Below, one piece after another: positions 1 to 9,661 of a stretch of 35,958 nt of DNA. Each line of letters opens with the position of its first letter. Position 1 is the stretch's first letter. Below the pieces are notes generated by a model, which made no database searches, was not told the DNA's origin, and saw only the letters and a list, made by a program, of their open reading frames with translations. The translations under genes and the position numbers were made by a program. Source of the stretch: Streptomyces triticagri (lineage in GTDB: Bacteria > Actinomycetota > Actinomycetes > Streptomycetales > Streptomycetaceae); NCBI RefSeq assembly GCF_003429565.1, contig NZ_QUAK01000149.1, positions 184,768 to 220,725 of the forward strand, read 5' to 3'.

Positions 1-2204
<2,204 letters not shown>

Positions 2205-2234
2205 CGGGTGCTCCGCTCCACGTCTGCAACATTG

Positions 2235-2249
2235 CTTGACATCAAGATA
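2235..2249 (-). promoter_or_regulatory. Palindromic operator candidate upstream of icd
   Basis: CTTGACATCAAG (2235-2246) is a near-perfect palindrome, extended on one side to TCAAGATA (2242-2249). It lies about 30-45 bp before the icd start. It resembles the TTGA..TCAA operators of MarR/PecS-type regulators; TamR of S. coelicolor is reported to act on TCA-cycle genes. The palindrome is seen; the regulator is inferred. Confidence 0.5.
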
Positions 2250-2330
2250 TCTCGTCGGGGGGCCGCCATCGACAAGGGCCCTGTCCAGGATCCGGGCCGC
2301 CCGAGCCGGTGGCCGGATCCGTCGCCGAGG

Positions 2331-3059
2331 TCAGGACCCCGCACCGCCGGCCGGTGCCGTCCGCACCAGCCAGTCGTACGCCGCCCTGGCCGTGAACTCC
2401 TGCTGCCCACCGGGAAACAGCAGGTCCGCCGCGGCGAAGGCCGGAGCGTCAGCGGTCTCGGGCACATACGGAACGGCGATGCACCGCATGCCGGCAGCGC
2501 GGGCCGCCGCGGCGCCGGGCGCCGCGTCCTCGATCACCACGCACGCCTCGGGCGCCACCCCGAGCCGCCGGGCAGCCTCCAGGAACACGTCCGGCTCCGG
2601 CTTCCCGTGCTCCACCTCCTCGGCGGACACCAGGACCGTGAGATACGCGTCGAGCCCCGTGCCCTGCAGGATCGCCTCGATGGCCGCCCGCGAGGAACCG
2701 GACGCGACGGCCATCGGGACACCGCGGGCGTGCAGCTCGGTGACGAACTCCCGCATCTGCGGATAGGCGCGGGTGCCGGCCCGGGCCAGTTCCAGGTAGT
2801 AGGCGTTCTTCTCGGTGAGCAGTTCCTCGGGCGTCGCGTCGAGACCGTACTTCGTCCGCCAGATCGCGACCGTCTCGGCGGTGGAGATGCCCACGTACCG
2901 CTCGTGGTCCGCCCAGTCGAAATCGGTGACGCCGTGCCGGGCGAGCAGTCGGCGGCCCGCCTCGAAGTAGTTGGGCTCGCTGTCGACGAGGGTGCCGTCG
3001 AGGTCGAGGACGACGGCGGTACCGGCCGGCACGGCGGCGCTGGGTGTCTGGCTGCTCAT
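2331..3059 (-). CDS. HAD-superfamily phosphatase, beta-phosphoglucomutase-like subgroup
   Basis: A 242-residue haloacid-dehalogenase-type hydrolase. Motif I is DLDGT with nucleophile D19 and acid/base D21. An alpha-helical cap follows, then a VASGSS motif II, the lysine in HGKPEPDVF, and motif IV with the acidic pair VVIEDAAPG. This order and the GKPxPDxF signature fit subfamily IA, the group of beta-phosphoglucomutase and small sugar-phosphate phosphatases. The substrate cannot be read from sequence. I chose the ATG giving MSSQTPSAAV, which has a GGGGG just upstream; an in-frame ATG 12 nt further out would add MLGG. It lies between the Lrp-type gene and icd on the same strand, with gaps of 76 and 126 bp. 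Confidence 0.88.
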   Translation of the reverse strand: MSSQTPSAAVPAGTAVVLDLDGTLVDSEPNYFEAGRRLLARHGVTDFDWADHERYVGISTAETVAIWRTKYGLDATPEELLTEKNAYYLELARAGTRAYPQMREFVTELHARGVPMAVASGSSRAAIEAILQGTGLDAYLTVLVSAEEVEHGKPEPDVFLEAARRLGVAPEACVVIEDAAPGAAAARAAGMRCIAVPYVPETADAPAFAAADLLFPGGQQEFTARAAYDWLVRTAPAGGAGS

Positions 3060-3135
3060 GCCCCCAAGCATGCCAAGGGTGCGCCGGACCGGCGCCGTGG
3101 ACGGTCCTCGGGCGGGCAGGGTCAGGCGGGCTGGG

Positions 3136-3618
3136 TCAGGAGGATGCGCCGGGCTTGCGGGCCAGGGACTCGACGAGCGGCAGCAGCCTGCGCGGCACCC
3201 GCTCGCGCAGCGCCACCTCGGACCGGGTACGGACGACGCCCGGCAGCTGGATGAGCTGCTGGATGACGTCCTCGAGATGGCCGTTGTCCCGGGCCACGAC
3301 CCGGGTGAGCAGATCGCCGCCGCCGGTGATCGAGAAGGCCTCGATGATCTCCGGGATCTCGGCCAGCGCATCACCGACGTCGTCCAGGTGCCCCTGGGTG
3401 ACCTCGATGTGCACGAAGGCGAGCACGGGGTGCCCGAGCGCCGCGGGCGACAGGGCCGGCCCGCTGCCGGTGATCACGCCCTCGCGTTCCATCCGGTCGA
3501 TGCGGGCCTGCAGGGTGCCGCGGGCCACCCCGAGGATGCGGGCGTACTCGCGCACGCTGGTGCGCGGCTGCTCGATCAGGAGCCGCAGGATCCGGGTGTC
3601 GAGCTCGTCGACGGCCAT
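3136..3618 (-). CDS. Lrp/AsnC-family transcriptional regulator
   Basis: A 160-residue feast/famine regulator. The N-terminal 60 residues form the AsnC winged helix (LDTRILRLLIEQPRTSVREYA, then RGTLQARIDRMEREGVI). The rest is the ligand-binding RAM domain with VIQQLIQLPGVVRTRSEVAL near the end. Family members bind amino acids and control amino-acid metabolism. It sits directly downstream of metE but is separated from it by a strong terminator, so it is probably transcribed on its own. The start is the ATG giving MAVDELD, with GAAAGG about 10 nt upstream. The effector is unknown; its place beside metE makes a methionine or branched-chain amino-acid signal possible, which is inference. Confidence 0.92.
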   Translation of the reverse strand: MAVDELDTRILRLLIEQPRTSVREYARILGVARGTLQARIDRMEREGVITGSGPALSPAALGHPVLAFVHIEVTQGHLDDVGDALAEIPEIIEAFSITGGGDLLTRVVARDNGHLEDVIQQLIQLPGVVRTRSEVALRERVPRRLLPLVESLARKPGASS

Positions 3619-3798
3619 GCCGTGCGCGCCTTTCGTGGGACGCCGTGCCCGGGACCGGGCAGCGCTTCGATGGTGCCACCGGCTCGTCCGGAACGCTCCA
3701 CCGCCTCCGTATGGCACGGGACACCGCGACGACAGGCAGCCGATGGCCCACCGGGCGGGCGGCGACGGACCGGCGCTGCCCGCCGCCGCCCGTACGAA

Positions 3799-3840
3799 GC
3801 CGGGGCGGGGCACTGCCGTGGCGCAATGCCCCGCCCCGGC
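3799..3840 (-). terminator. Intrinsic terminator downstream of metE
   Basis: A perfect 14-bp inverted repeat (3799-3812 with 3827-3840) built of GCCGGGGCGGGGCA and its complement, with a 14-nt loop. It starts 14 bases after the metE stop codon. There is no U-tract, as is common in Streptomyces. Confidence 0.8.
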
Positions 3841-3854
3841 GCTCATGGACCGGG

Positions 3855-6179
3855 TCAGGCCGTCGGCGCCCCGCGCTCACCGCGGACCGTACGGGCCGCG
3901 GCGACCAGGTTCTCCAGGGACGCCCGGGTCTCCGGCCAGCCGCGGGTCTTCAGGCCGCAGTCCGGATTGACCCAGAGCCGCTCGGCCGGGATGGCCTCGA
4001 GCCCGGTGCGCAGCAGGGCGGCCGCCTCCTCCGCGTCCGGGACCCGCGGGGAGTGGATGTCGTACACACCCGGTCCCGCCTCACGCGGATAGCCGTGCTC
4101 CGCCAGCTCGTGGGCCACCTGCATGTGCGAGCGAGCGGCCTCCAGGCTGATCACATCGGCGTCGAGGTCGTCGATGGCCTGCACGATGTCACCGAACTCC
4201 GCGTAGCACATGTGCGTGTGGATCTGAGTGTCCGGGCGGACGCCGCTGGTGGTGAGGCGGAAGGCCTCGGTCGCCCAGGCCAGATAGCCGGGACGGTCGG
4301 CGGCGCGCAGCGGCAGCGTCTCGCGCAGCGCGGGCTCGTCGACCTGGATCACCGAGGTGCCGTTCGCCTCCAGATCGTCCACCTCGTCGCGCAGGGCGAG
4401 CGCCACCTGGCGGGCGGTGTCGCCGAGCGGCTGGTCGTCCCGTACGAAGGACCAGGCGAGCATCGTCACCGGGCCCGTCAGCATGCCCTTCACCGGCCGG
4501 TCCGACAGCGACTGCGCATACGTCGTCCAGCGCACCGTCATCGGCTCGGGCCGCGAGATGTCGCCCGCGAGGACCGGCGGCCGGACATAGCGCGTGCCGT
4601 ACGACTGGACCCAGCCGTGCTGGGTGGCCAGATAGCCGCTGAGCTGCTCGGCGAAGTACTGGACCATGTCGTTGCGCTCGGGCTCGCCGTGCACCAGGAC
4701 GTCGAGGCCGGCTTTCTCCTGGAAGGAGATGACCTCGCGGATCTCGTTCCTGATGCGCTCCTCGTAGCCCTCGGTGCCGATACGTCCCGCCCGCAGATCG
4801 GCGCGCGCCGTGCGCAGCTCGGTGGTCTGCGGGAACGAGCCGATGGTGGTGGTCGGGAGCAGCGGCAGACCGAGATGGGCGCGCTGGGCCGCGGTCCGCT
4901 CGGCGTACGGCTGGGAGCGGCGCGCATCGGCGTCGGTGACGGCGGCGGCGCGGGCACGCACGGCGGGGTCGTGGGTGATCGGCGAACCGGCGCGCGAGGC
5001 CAGATCGGCCTTGTTGGCGGCGAGTTCCGCGGTGATGGCGTCGGTGCCCTGGGCGAGGCCCTTGGCGAGCGTGACGATCTCGGCCGTCTTCTGCCGCGCG
5101 AAGGCGAGCCAGCGCAGGATCTGCGGGTCGATGTCCCGCTCGAGGGAGGCATCGAGCGGTACGTGCAGCAGCGAGCTGGACGCGGCGACGTCGACCCGGT
5201 CGGCCAGGCCGAGCAGGGTGCCGAGGGTGGCGAGGGACTGCGCCAGGTCGTTGATCCAGATGTTGCGGCCGTTCACCACGCCCGCGACCAGACGCTTGCC
5301 CGGCAGTCCGCCGACGGCGGCCAGCGCGTCCAGATTGGCCGCGGCGGCCTCGGTGAAGTCCAGGGCCAGTCCCTCGACCGGGGCCTTGGCGAGTACGGGC
5401 AGTGCGTCACCGAGGCGGTCGAAGTACGAGGCGACCAGGAGCTTCGGGCGGTCGGTGAGGCCGCCGAGATCGCGGTAGGCGCGCGCCGCCGCGTTCAGCT
5501 CCGCCGGGGTGCGGTCCTGCACCAGGGCGGGCTCGTCCAGCTGCACCCACTCGGCGCCGGCGGCGCGCAGATCGGCGAGCACCTCCGCGTACACCGGCAG
5601 GAGCCGGTCGAGCAGGGTCAGCGGGTCGAATCCGGCCGCGACGCCCGGGGCGGGCTTGGCGAGCAGGAGGTACGTGACGGGGCCGACAAGCACCGGGCGC
5701 GCGGCGAGACCCGCCGCGAGGGCCTCCTCGAGCTCGGCCACCTGCTTGGCGGAGTCGGCCGTGAACACCGTGTCAGGGCCCAACTCGGGCACCAGATAGT
5801 GGTAGTTGGTGTCGAACCACTTGGTCATCTCAAGGGGTGCGACATCGCTCGTCCCGCGGGCCATGGCGAAGTACCCGTCCAGGGCGTCGGCGTCGACGGC
5901 CGCCCGGTGGCGCTCGGGGATCGCCCCGACCATGACGCTGGTGTCCAGGACGTGGTCGTAGTAAGAGAAGTCGCCGGTGGGCACCTCGGTGATGCCCGCG
6001 CCGGCGAGGTCCTGCCAGTTCGTGCGCCGGAGCTCTGCGGCGGTGGCGCGGAGGGCGTCGGCGGTGACCCGGCCCTTCCAGTAGCCCTCGATCGCCTTCT
6101 TGAGCTCACGGCTCCGGCCCTGGCGGGGGTAGCCGTACACGGTGGCCCGTGCTGCCGCGGCTGCGGTCTCGGTGGTCAC
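3855..6179 (-). CDS. metE: Cobalamin-independent methionine synthase
   Basis: Transfers a methyl group from 5-methyltetrahydropteroyltri-L-glutamate to homocysteine to make methionine without B12. The protein has 774 residues, against about 755 in E. coli. The N-terminal half carries the family stretch TGDFSYYDHVLD. The catalytic C-terminal barrel has the full zinc set: H656 and C658 in HTHMCYAEF, E680 in ISLEAARS, and C741 in VNPDCG. The GTG start is fixed by AAGGAG eight bases upstream. The roughly 360-nt leader carries a cobalamin riboswitch, so the gene should be off when B12 is plentiful and a B12-dependent synthase can take over. It ends in a strong hairpin. Very confident. Confidence 0.97.
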   Translation of the reverse strand: MTTETAAAAARATVYGYPRQGRSRELKKAIEGYWKGRVTADALRATAAELRRTNWQDLAGAGITEVPTGDFSYYDHVLDTSVMVGAIPERHRAAVDADALDGYFAMARGTSDVAPLEMTKWFDTNYHYLVPELGPDTVFTADSAKQVAELEEALAAGLAARPVLVGPVTYLLLAKPAPGVAAGFDPLTLLDRLLPVYAEVLADLRAAGAEWVQLDEPALVQDRTPAELNAAARAYRDLGGLTDRPKLLVASYFDRLGDALPVLAKAPVEGLALDFTEAAAANLDALAAVGGLPGKRLVAGVVNGRNIWINDLAQSLATLGTLLGLADRVDVAASSSLLHVPLDASLERDIDPQILRWLAFARQKTAEIVTLAKGLAQGTDAITAELAANKADLASRAGSPITHDPAVRARAAAVTDADARRSQPYAERTAAQRAHLGLPLLPTTTIGSFPQTTELRTARADLRAGRIGTEGYEERIRNEIREVISFQEKAGLDVLVHGEPERNDMVQYFAEQLSGYLATQHGWVQSYGTRYVRPPVLAGDISRPEPMTVRWTTYAQSLSDRPVKGMLTGPVTMLAWSFVRDDQPLGDTARQVALALRDEVDDLEANGTSVIQVDEPALRETLPLRAADRPGYLAWATEAFRLTTSGVRPDTQIHTHMCYAEFGDIVQAIDDLDADVISLEAARSHMQVAHELAEHGYPREAGPGVYDIHSPRVPDAEEAAALLRTGLEAIPAERLWVNPDCGLKTRGWPETRASLENLVAAARTVRGERGAPTA

Positions 6180-6339
6180 GGAGTTCTCCTTCGAGAGACG
6201 TATCCCTGAGATTCCGGAGACCGACGCGGCCGGGGGAGGAGACAGACCGGCGGTGCGACCTCGCACGGCCGTCCGCCCGTATGTACGCCGACCCGCCCTC
6301 GAGGTCACCGGAATGTCCGCACGCGCGGTGCGCGCACGG

Positions 6340-6545
6340 GCAGGTGGCAGGTCTTCGGACTCGCGGGCGTGCTCTCCTTGCCGGAGGGCTCCTACTGGCC
6401 GTCGCTTCCCAGGTCCCGTTCGTCGGGCCCAGTGCGTATGACGGCGGTCGTTCCCACTCACCGCTGCGGGGCAGTCCCGGATTCCCACCGGGTTCCCTCT
6501 TGCGACGCGTCCCGCCTGGCTGACGGGGGCGAACCAGCTGCGTCC
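6340..6545 (-). promoter_or_regulatory. Cobalamin (B12) riboswitch controlling metE
   Basis: On the minus strand the leader holds the conserved AdoCbl-aptamer core GGTGGGAATCCGGGACTGCC, continuing CCGCAGCGGTGA (6458-6489). Further 3' lies the B12 box AGTCCGAAGACCTGCC (6346-6361). Spacing and order match the family. Between the box and the metE ribosome-binding site, at 6190-6340, there are GC-rich self-complementary stretches, including the palindrome GTGCGCGCAC (6328-6337), that could act as the expression platform. By analogy with other actinobacteria, bound cobalamin should reduce metE expression. Confidence 0.93.
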
Positions 6546-6548
6546 GCC

Positions 6549-6578
6549 ACCCTACGGGCCGTGGTCGAGGACGGCCAG
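6549..6578 (-). promoter_or_regulatory. Probable promoter of the metE riboswitch transcript
   Basis: TAGGGT as -10 (6549-6554, minus strand) with CTGGCC 18 bp upstream as a weak -35. The expected start of transcription is near 6542, exactly where the riboswitch begins. Confidence 0.4.
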
Positions 6579-6792
6579 CACGTCCGGATTCCGGACGGGG
6601 ATGCCGGTGGCCGGCGCCCAACGCTCCGTGGCCGCCCAGTCGTTGGGGGCCGATCCGGCCGGAGGTGGAGTCCTGGTGGTCCGTTGGCTCGCCGGCGGCC
6701 GACGAGAACCCGCCCGGAGTGAGCCATTGGCCCAGGACACTCGGCCCGTGTTGAACCAGGAGCCGGTCTGATGCTCTGATGTACGCGTCGAT

Positions 6793-6825
6793 GGCGCTGC
6801 GGATCCCAGGGATCTCCGCGGCGCC
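6793..6825 (+). terminator. Strong stem-loop upstream of the FUSC gene
   Basis: GGCGCTGCGGATCC pairs with GGAT(CT)CCGCGGCGCC across a 3-nt loop, giving about 14 base pairs with one 2-nt bulge, followed by TTTCT. It ends six bases before an in-frame ATG at 6832 that has no ribosome-binding site. It may be a terminator, an attenuator, or a boundary element. Nothing else is recognisable from 6580 to 6790. Confidence 0.5.
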
Positions 6826-6894
6826 TTTCTCATGTCGGCGCCGCGGCACCAGGTGGACCGCGGCGGATCGCGCGCGTGGAGAGGGCGGGGCAAC

Positions 6895-8406
6895 TTGCTG
6901 AGAAGGGCGTTCACGGCACCGGACCCCGGCCGGATCCGGTTGCGGTTCGCGAGCCGTGCCGTGCTCGGAATCGGGCTCGCCGTGGTGGTCTGCGGCCTGC
7001 TCGGGCACTCGCTCGAGGCCGCCATCACCGGCGGCCTCGCCGCGCTGCTCGCCCTGTTCACGGTGACCGACCCGACGGTGCGCGGACAGGCGGTGACGAC
7101 GGCGCTGCTGCCGGCGGTCGGCCTGCCGGTGCTCGCGCTCGCTGCGGTGCTGCACGACGTCCCCGTCGCCCGTGACCTGGCGTTCCTCGCGGTCGTGGGA
7201 GCCGGGGTGTACGCGCGGCGGTGGGGACCGCGCGGCCACTCCCTCGGGGTGTTCGCCTTCATGACCTTCTTCGCCGCCCAGTTCCTGCACACCGTGCCCG
7301 GTCAACTCCCCGAGCTGTACGCCGCGGTACTGCTGTCCCTGCTCGCCTCGTCCGCGGTGCGCTTCGGCGCCTGGTGCTACGAACGCCGGATCCTGGGGCC
7401 GGTGGCGGTCGCGCCACCCACCGGCGGCACCGGGCTCGCGCGGATCACCTCCCGGCAGGCCGTCCAGGCGACCCTCGGCGGCGCCTTTGCCCTCGCGATC
7501 GGGCAGCTCCTGTCCGGCGAGCGGTGGTACTGGGCGGTGGGTGCCACCTGGTGGGTGTTCGTCAACACCACCTCGCGCGGAGAGACCCTGGTGCGGGGCT
7601 TCCGCCGGTTCCTCGGGACGGTGCTCGGGATCGTCCTCGGCTTCCTGGTCGCGGTGCCGCTGCACCACGAACCGGTGGTGGCCGCCGTGGTCGTCGCGGT
7701 CAGCGTCTTCGGGATCTTCTACACCGCCGCCGTCTCGTACACCTGGATGATGCTCGCGGTGACCGTCATGGCGAGCATGCTCTACGGCCTGCTCGGCGTT
7801 CTCGACCCGGCCCTGCTCGGGCTGCGGGTGACCGAGACGGCGGTCGGTGCGCTGGGTGCCGTGCTCGCGGTGCTGCTCGTGCTGCCGGTGACCACGCACT
7901 CCGTGACCGACGCCTGGGTGGCGCGGGCGCTGCGCTGCGTGCGCGCCTGCACCGCCGAGGCGGCGGCCCGGCTCGGCGGCGACGCCGACGCCGATCCGGC
8001 ACCCCGCGTCGCCGAGCTCGAGGCGCTGCTCGGACGCGTACGTCTGTCACTCGCGCCGCTCGTGCACCCCTTCAGCCCGATGAAGGCGCGCAAGGGCCGT
8101 GCCCGGCACGTGCTCGCGCTGCTCGACGACTGCGCCCGTGAGGTACGGGGACTGGCCTCCGTCGCCGCCGATCCGGAGGCCTCGCACGACGCGAGGCTGG
8201 CCGCTGCGTGCTGGCGCGTCGAGGCCGCGGTCGAGGCGCTCACCGACGCGCCGGACATCCACCGGGGACGCCGGCCCGAGGACGCCGCGGCGGTCGAACC
8301 CACACCCACGGAACCCGAGCTCGTACACCTGCATGCGCTGGAGCGCGCCCTGCTCGAACTGGCCGTCCCACTGCGGAGTTCGGACCGCCTGCCGATCGGA
8401 GCCTGA
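6895..8406 (+). CDS. FUSC-family integral membrane protein (aromatic acid / fusaric acid exporter-like)
   Basis: About 503 residues with two clusters of hydrophobic helices. Each cluster starts with a short basic or amphipathic segment (LRFASRAVLGIGLAVVV near the N-terminus, ITSRQAVQATLGGAFALAIG mid-protein) and is followed by a soluble helical region. The GERWYWAVGATWWVFVNTTSRG segment followed by RFLGTVLGIVLGFLVAVPL is typical of the FUSC domain of AaeB/YccS-type proteins. The likely role is export of small aromatic or amphiphilic compounds at the inner membrane; the substrate is unknown. I prefer the TTG at 6895 (GGGCGGGG just before it, product begins LLRRAFTAPDPGR). An in-frame ATG at 6832 would add 21 atypical residues and lies right behind a stem-loop. 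Confidence 0.82.
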   Translation: MLRRAFTAPDPGRIRLRFASRAVLGIGLAVVVCGLLGHSLEAAITGGLAALLALFTVTDPTVRGQAVTTALLPAVGLPVLALAAVLHDVPVARDLAFLAVVGAGVYARRWGPRGHSLGVFAFMTFFAAQFLHTVPGQLPELYAAVLLSLLASSAVRFGAWCYERRILGPVAVAPPTGGTGLARITSRQAVQATLGGAFALAIGQLLSGERWYWAVGATWWVFVNTTSRGETLVRGFRRFLGTVLGIVLGFLVAVPLHHEPVVAAVVVAVSVFGIFYTAAVSYTWMMLAVTVMASMLYGLLGVLDPALLGLRVTETAVGALGAVLAVLLVLPVTTHSVTDAWVARALRCVRACTAEAAARLGGDADADPAPRVAELEALLGRVRLSLAPLVHPFSPMKARKGRARHVLALLDDCAREVRGLASVAADPEASHDARLAAACWRVEAAVEALTDAPDIHRGRRPEDAAAVEPTPTEPELVHLHALERALLELAVPLRSSDRLPIGA

Positions 8407-8449
8407 GGAGGCTCGGGCCGCCGCCGGAGAGGACCACCGAATCCCCGCC

Positions 8450-8465
8450 TCTGGTCTAGACCGCC
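8450..8465 (+). promoter_or_regulatory. DasR-responsive-element-like operator
   Basis: TCTGGTCTAGACCGCC contains the 10-bp palindrome GGTCTAGACC. It matches 13 of 16 positions of the DasR site ACTGGTCTAGACCACT as I know it. It sits about 48 bp before the lactonase GTG and directly upstream of a possible -10 TACCGT (8469-8474). DasR is the GntR-type regulator of N-acetylglucosamine use in Streptomyces. Sequence match seen; binding inferred. Confidence 0.7.
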
Positions 8466-8512
8466 TGCTACCGTCGGGATCACCACACGGCCTCGGCGAC
8501 AGGGATTCTCAC

Positions 8513-9547
8513 GTGGGCGGCACCCGGGCGTACATCGGTTCCTTCACCACGGCGGGCGGGCTCGGTATCACCGCCGCCACGATCGATCCGGAATCGGGTG
8601 CACTCGGCGTGCTCGGCTCCACCGCCGCTCTCGACAACCCGTCGTTCCTCGCCCCGTCGCCGGACGGGGACTTCCTGTACGCGGTCGGGGAGAGCGAGGA
8701 CGGGCGGGCCGCGGCATTCCGCGCGACCGGCACCCCGGACGGTGTACCTGCACTGATCGGCACCCCCGTCCCGGTGGGCGGCGCGAGCCCCACCCACCTC
8801 GCGCTCGCGGACCGCCGCCTGGTCGTCGCGAACTACGGCTCCGGGAGCGTCTCCACGCTTTTGCTGCGGCCGGACGGGAGCCTCGGCGACAGCGCCGTAC
8901 TGCGCCACAGCGGATCCGGTCCCGATCCGGACCGCCAGGAGGGCCCGCACGCCCACCAGGTCGTACCCGACCCGAGCGGCCGCCTGCTCCTGTCGGTGGA
9001 CCTGGGCACCGACACGGTGCGGGTCTGCGCCTTCGCCGGGGACGAGCTCGTCGTACGCCACGAGGTGTCCCTGCGGCCGGGCAGCGGCCCGCGTCACCTC
9101 GCCTTCCACCCCGACGGCAGGCATGTCTACGTGCTCAACGAGCTGGCCGCGACGCTGACCGTCTGCGACTGGGACCCCGACTCCGGGACCCTCACCCCGC
9201 GCGACGAGCTGCCGGTGCTGGCCGCGGGCTCCACCGGGGACGCCTACCCCTCCGGGATCGCCGTCGCCCCACAGGGCGGGTTCCTGTGGACGGCGGTCCG
9301 CGGCAAGGACGTGATCTCGGTCCTGGCCCTCGGGGAGGCGGGCGCCGCACCCCGCCTCGTCGCCACCGTCGACTGCGGCGGGCGGTGGCCGCGCGACCTC
9401 GCCGTGCATCCGTCCGGCCGCTTCCTGTACGCGGCCAATGAACACTCCGGGGACGTCACCTGGTTCACTCTCGACCCGGCGACCGGTGTGCCCGCCCGGG
9501 CCGGTTCGGTCGGCGTACCCGCGGCCTCCTGCGTGGTCTTCTGCTGA
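8513..9547 (+). CDS. Lactonase-family seven-bladed beta-propeller (6-phosphogluconolactonase-like, YbhE/Pgl type)
   Basis: A 344-residue cytosolic protein with repeated blade motifs such as NPSFLAPSPDGDFLYAV, SGPRHLAFHPDGRHVYVLNE and RWPRDLAVHPSGRFLYAANE. These are the hallmark of the lactonase family (Pfam 10282) that includes E. coli Pgl. The AxAHQVVPDP-type region (GPHAHQVVPDPSG) is also conserved in the group. It may hydrolyse 6-phosphogluconolactone or another sugar lactone. The GTG start has AGGGA seven bases upstream. A DasR-like operator in the promoter suggests control by amino-sugar status. The gene ends at a bidirectional terminator shared with the convergent CbiX-like gene. Exact substrate unknown. 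Confidence 0.85.
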   Translation: MGGTRAYIGSFTTAGGLGITAATIDPESGALGVLGSTAALDNPSFLAPSPDGDFLYAVGESEDGRAAAFRATGTPDGVPALIGTPVPVGGASPTHLALADRRLVVANYGSGSVSTLLLRPDGSLGDSAVLRHSGSGPDPDRQEGPHAHQVVPDPSGRLLLSVDLGTDTVRVCAFAGDELVVRHEVSLRPGSGPRHLAFHPDGRHVYVLNELAATLTVCDWDPDSGTLTPRDELPVLAAGSTGDAYPSGIAVAPQGGFLWTAVRGKDVISVLALGEAGAAPRLVATVDCGGRWPRDLAVHPSGRFLYAANEHSGDVTWFTLDPATGVPARAGSVGVPAASCVVFC

Positions 9548-9581
9548 CCCTGGCGCCACGCATCCGGCCGGGGAGAACGCG

Positions 9582-9613
9582 AAGGGCCCGCTCCGAACGA
9601 GAGCGGGCCCTTT
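9582..9613. terminator. Bidirectional terminator between convergent genes
   Basis: AAGGGCCCGCTC (9582-9593) and its exact complement (9601-9612), separated by a 7-nt loop. T residues follow on the plus strand and, through the AA at the left arm, on the minus strand. Confidence 0.9.
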
Positions 9614-9661
9614 CGGGTGGCATCGGTGCCGGGCTCGCGGACGAGCCCTGTCGATGCGGTT

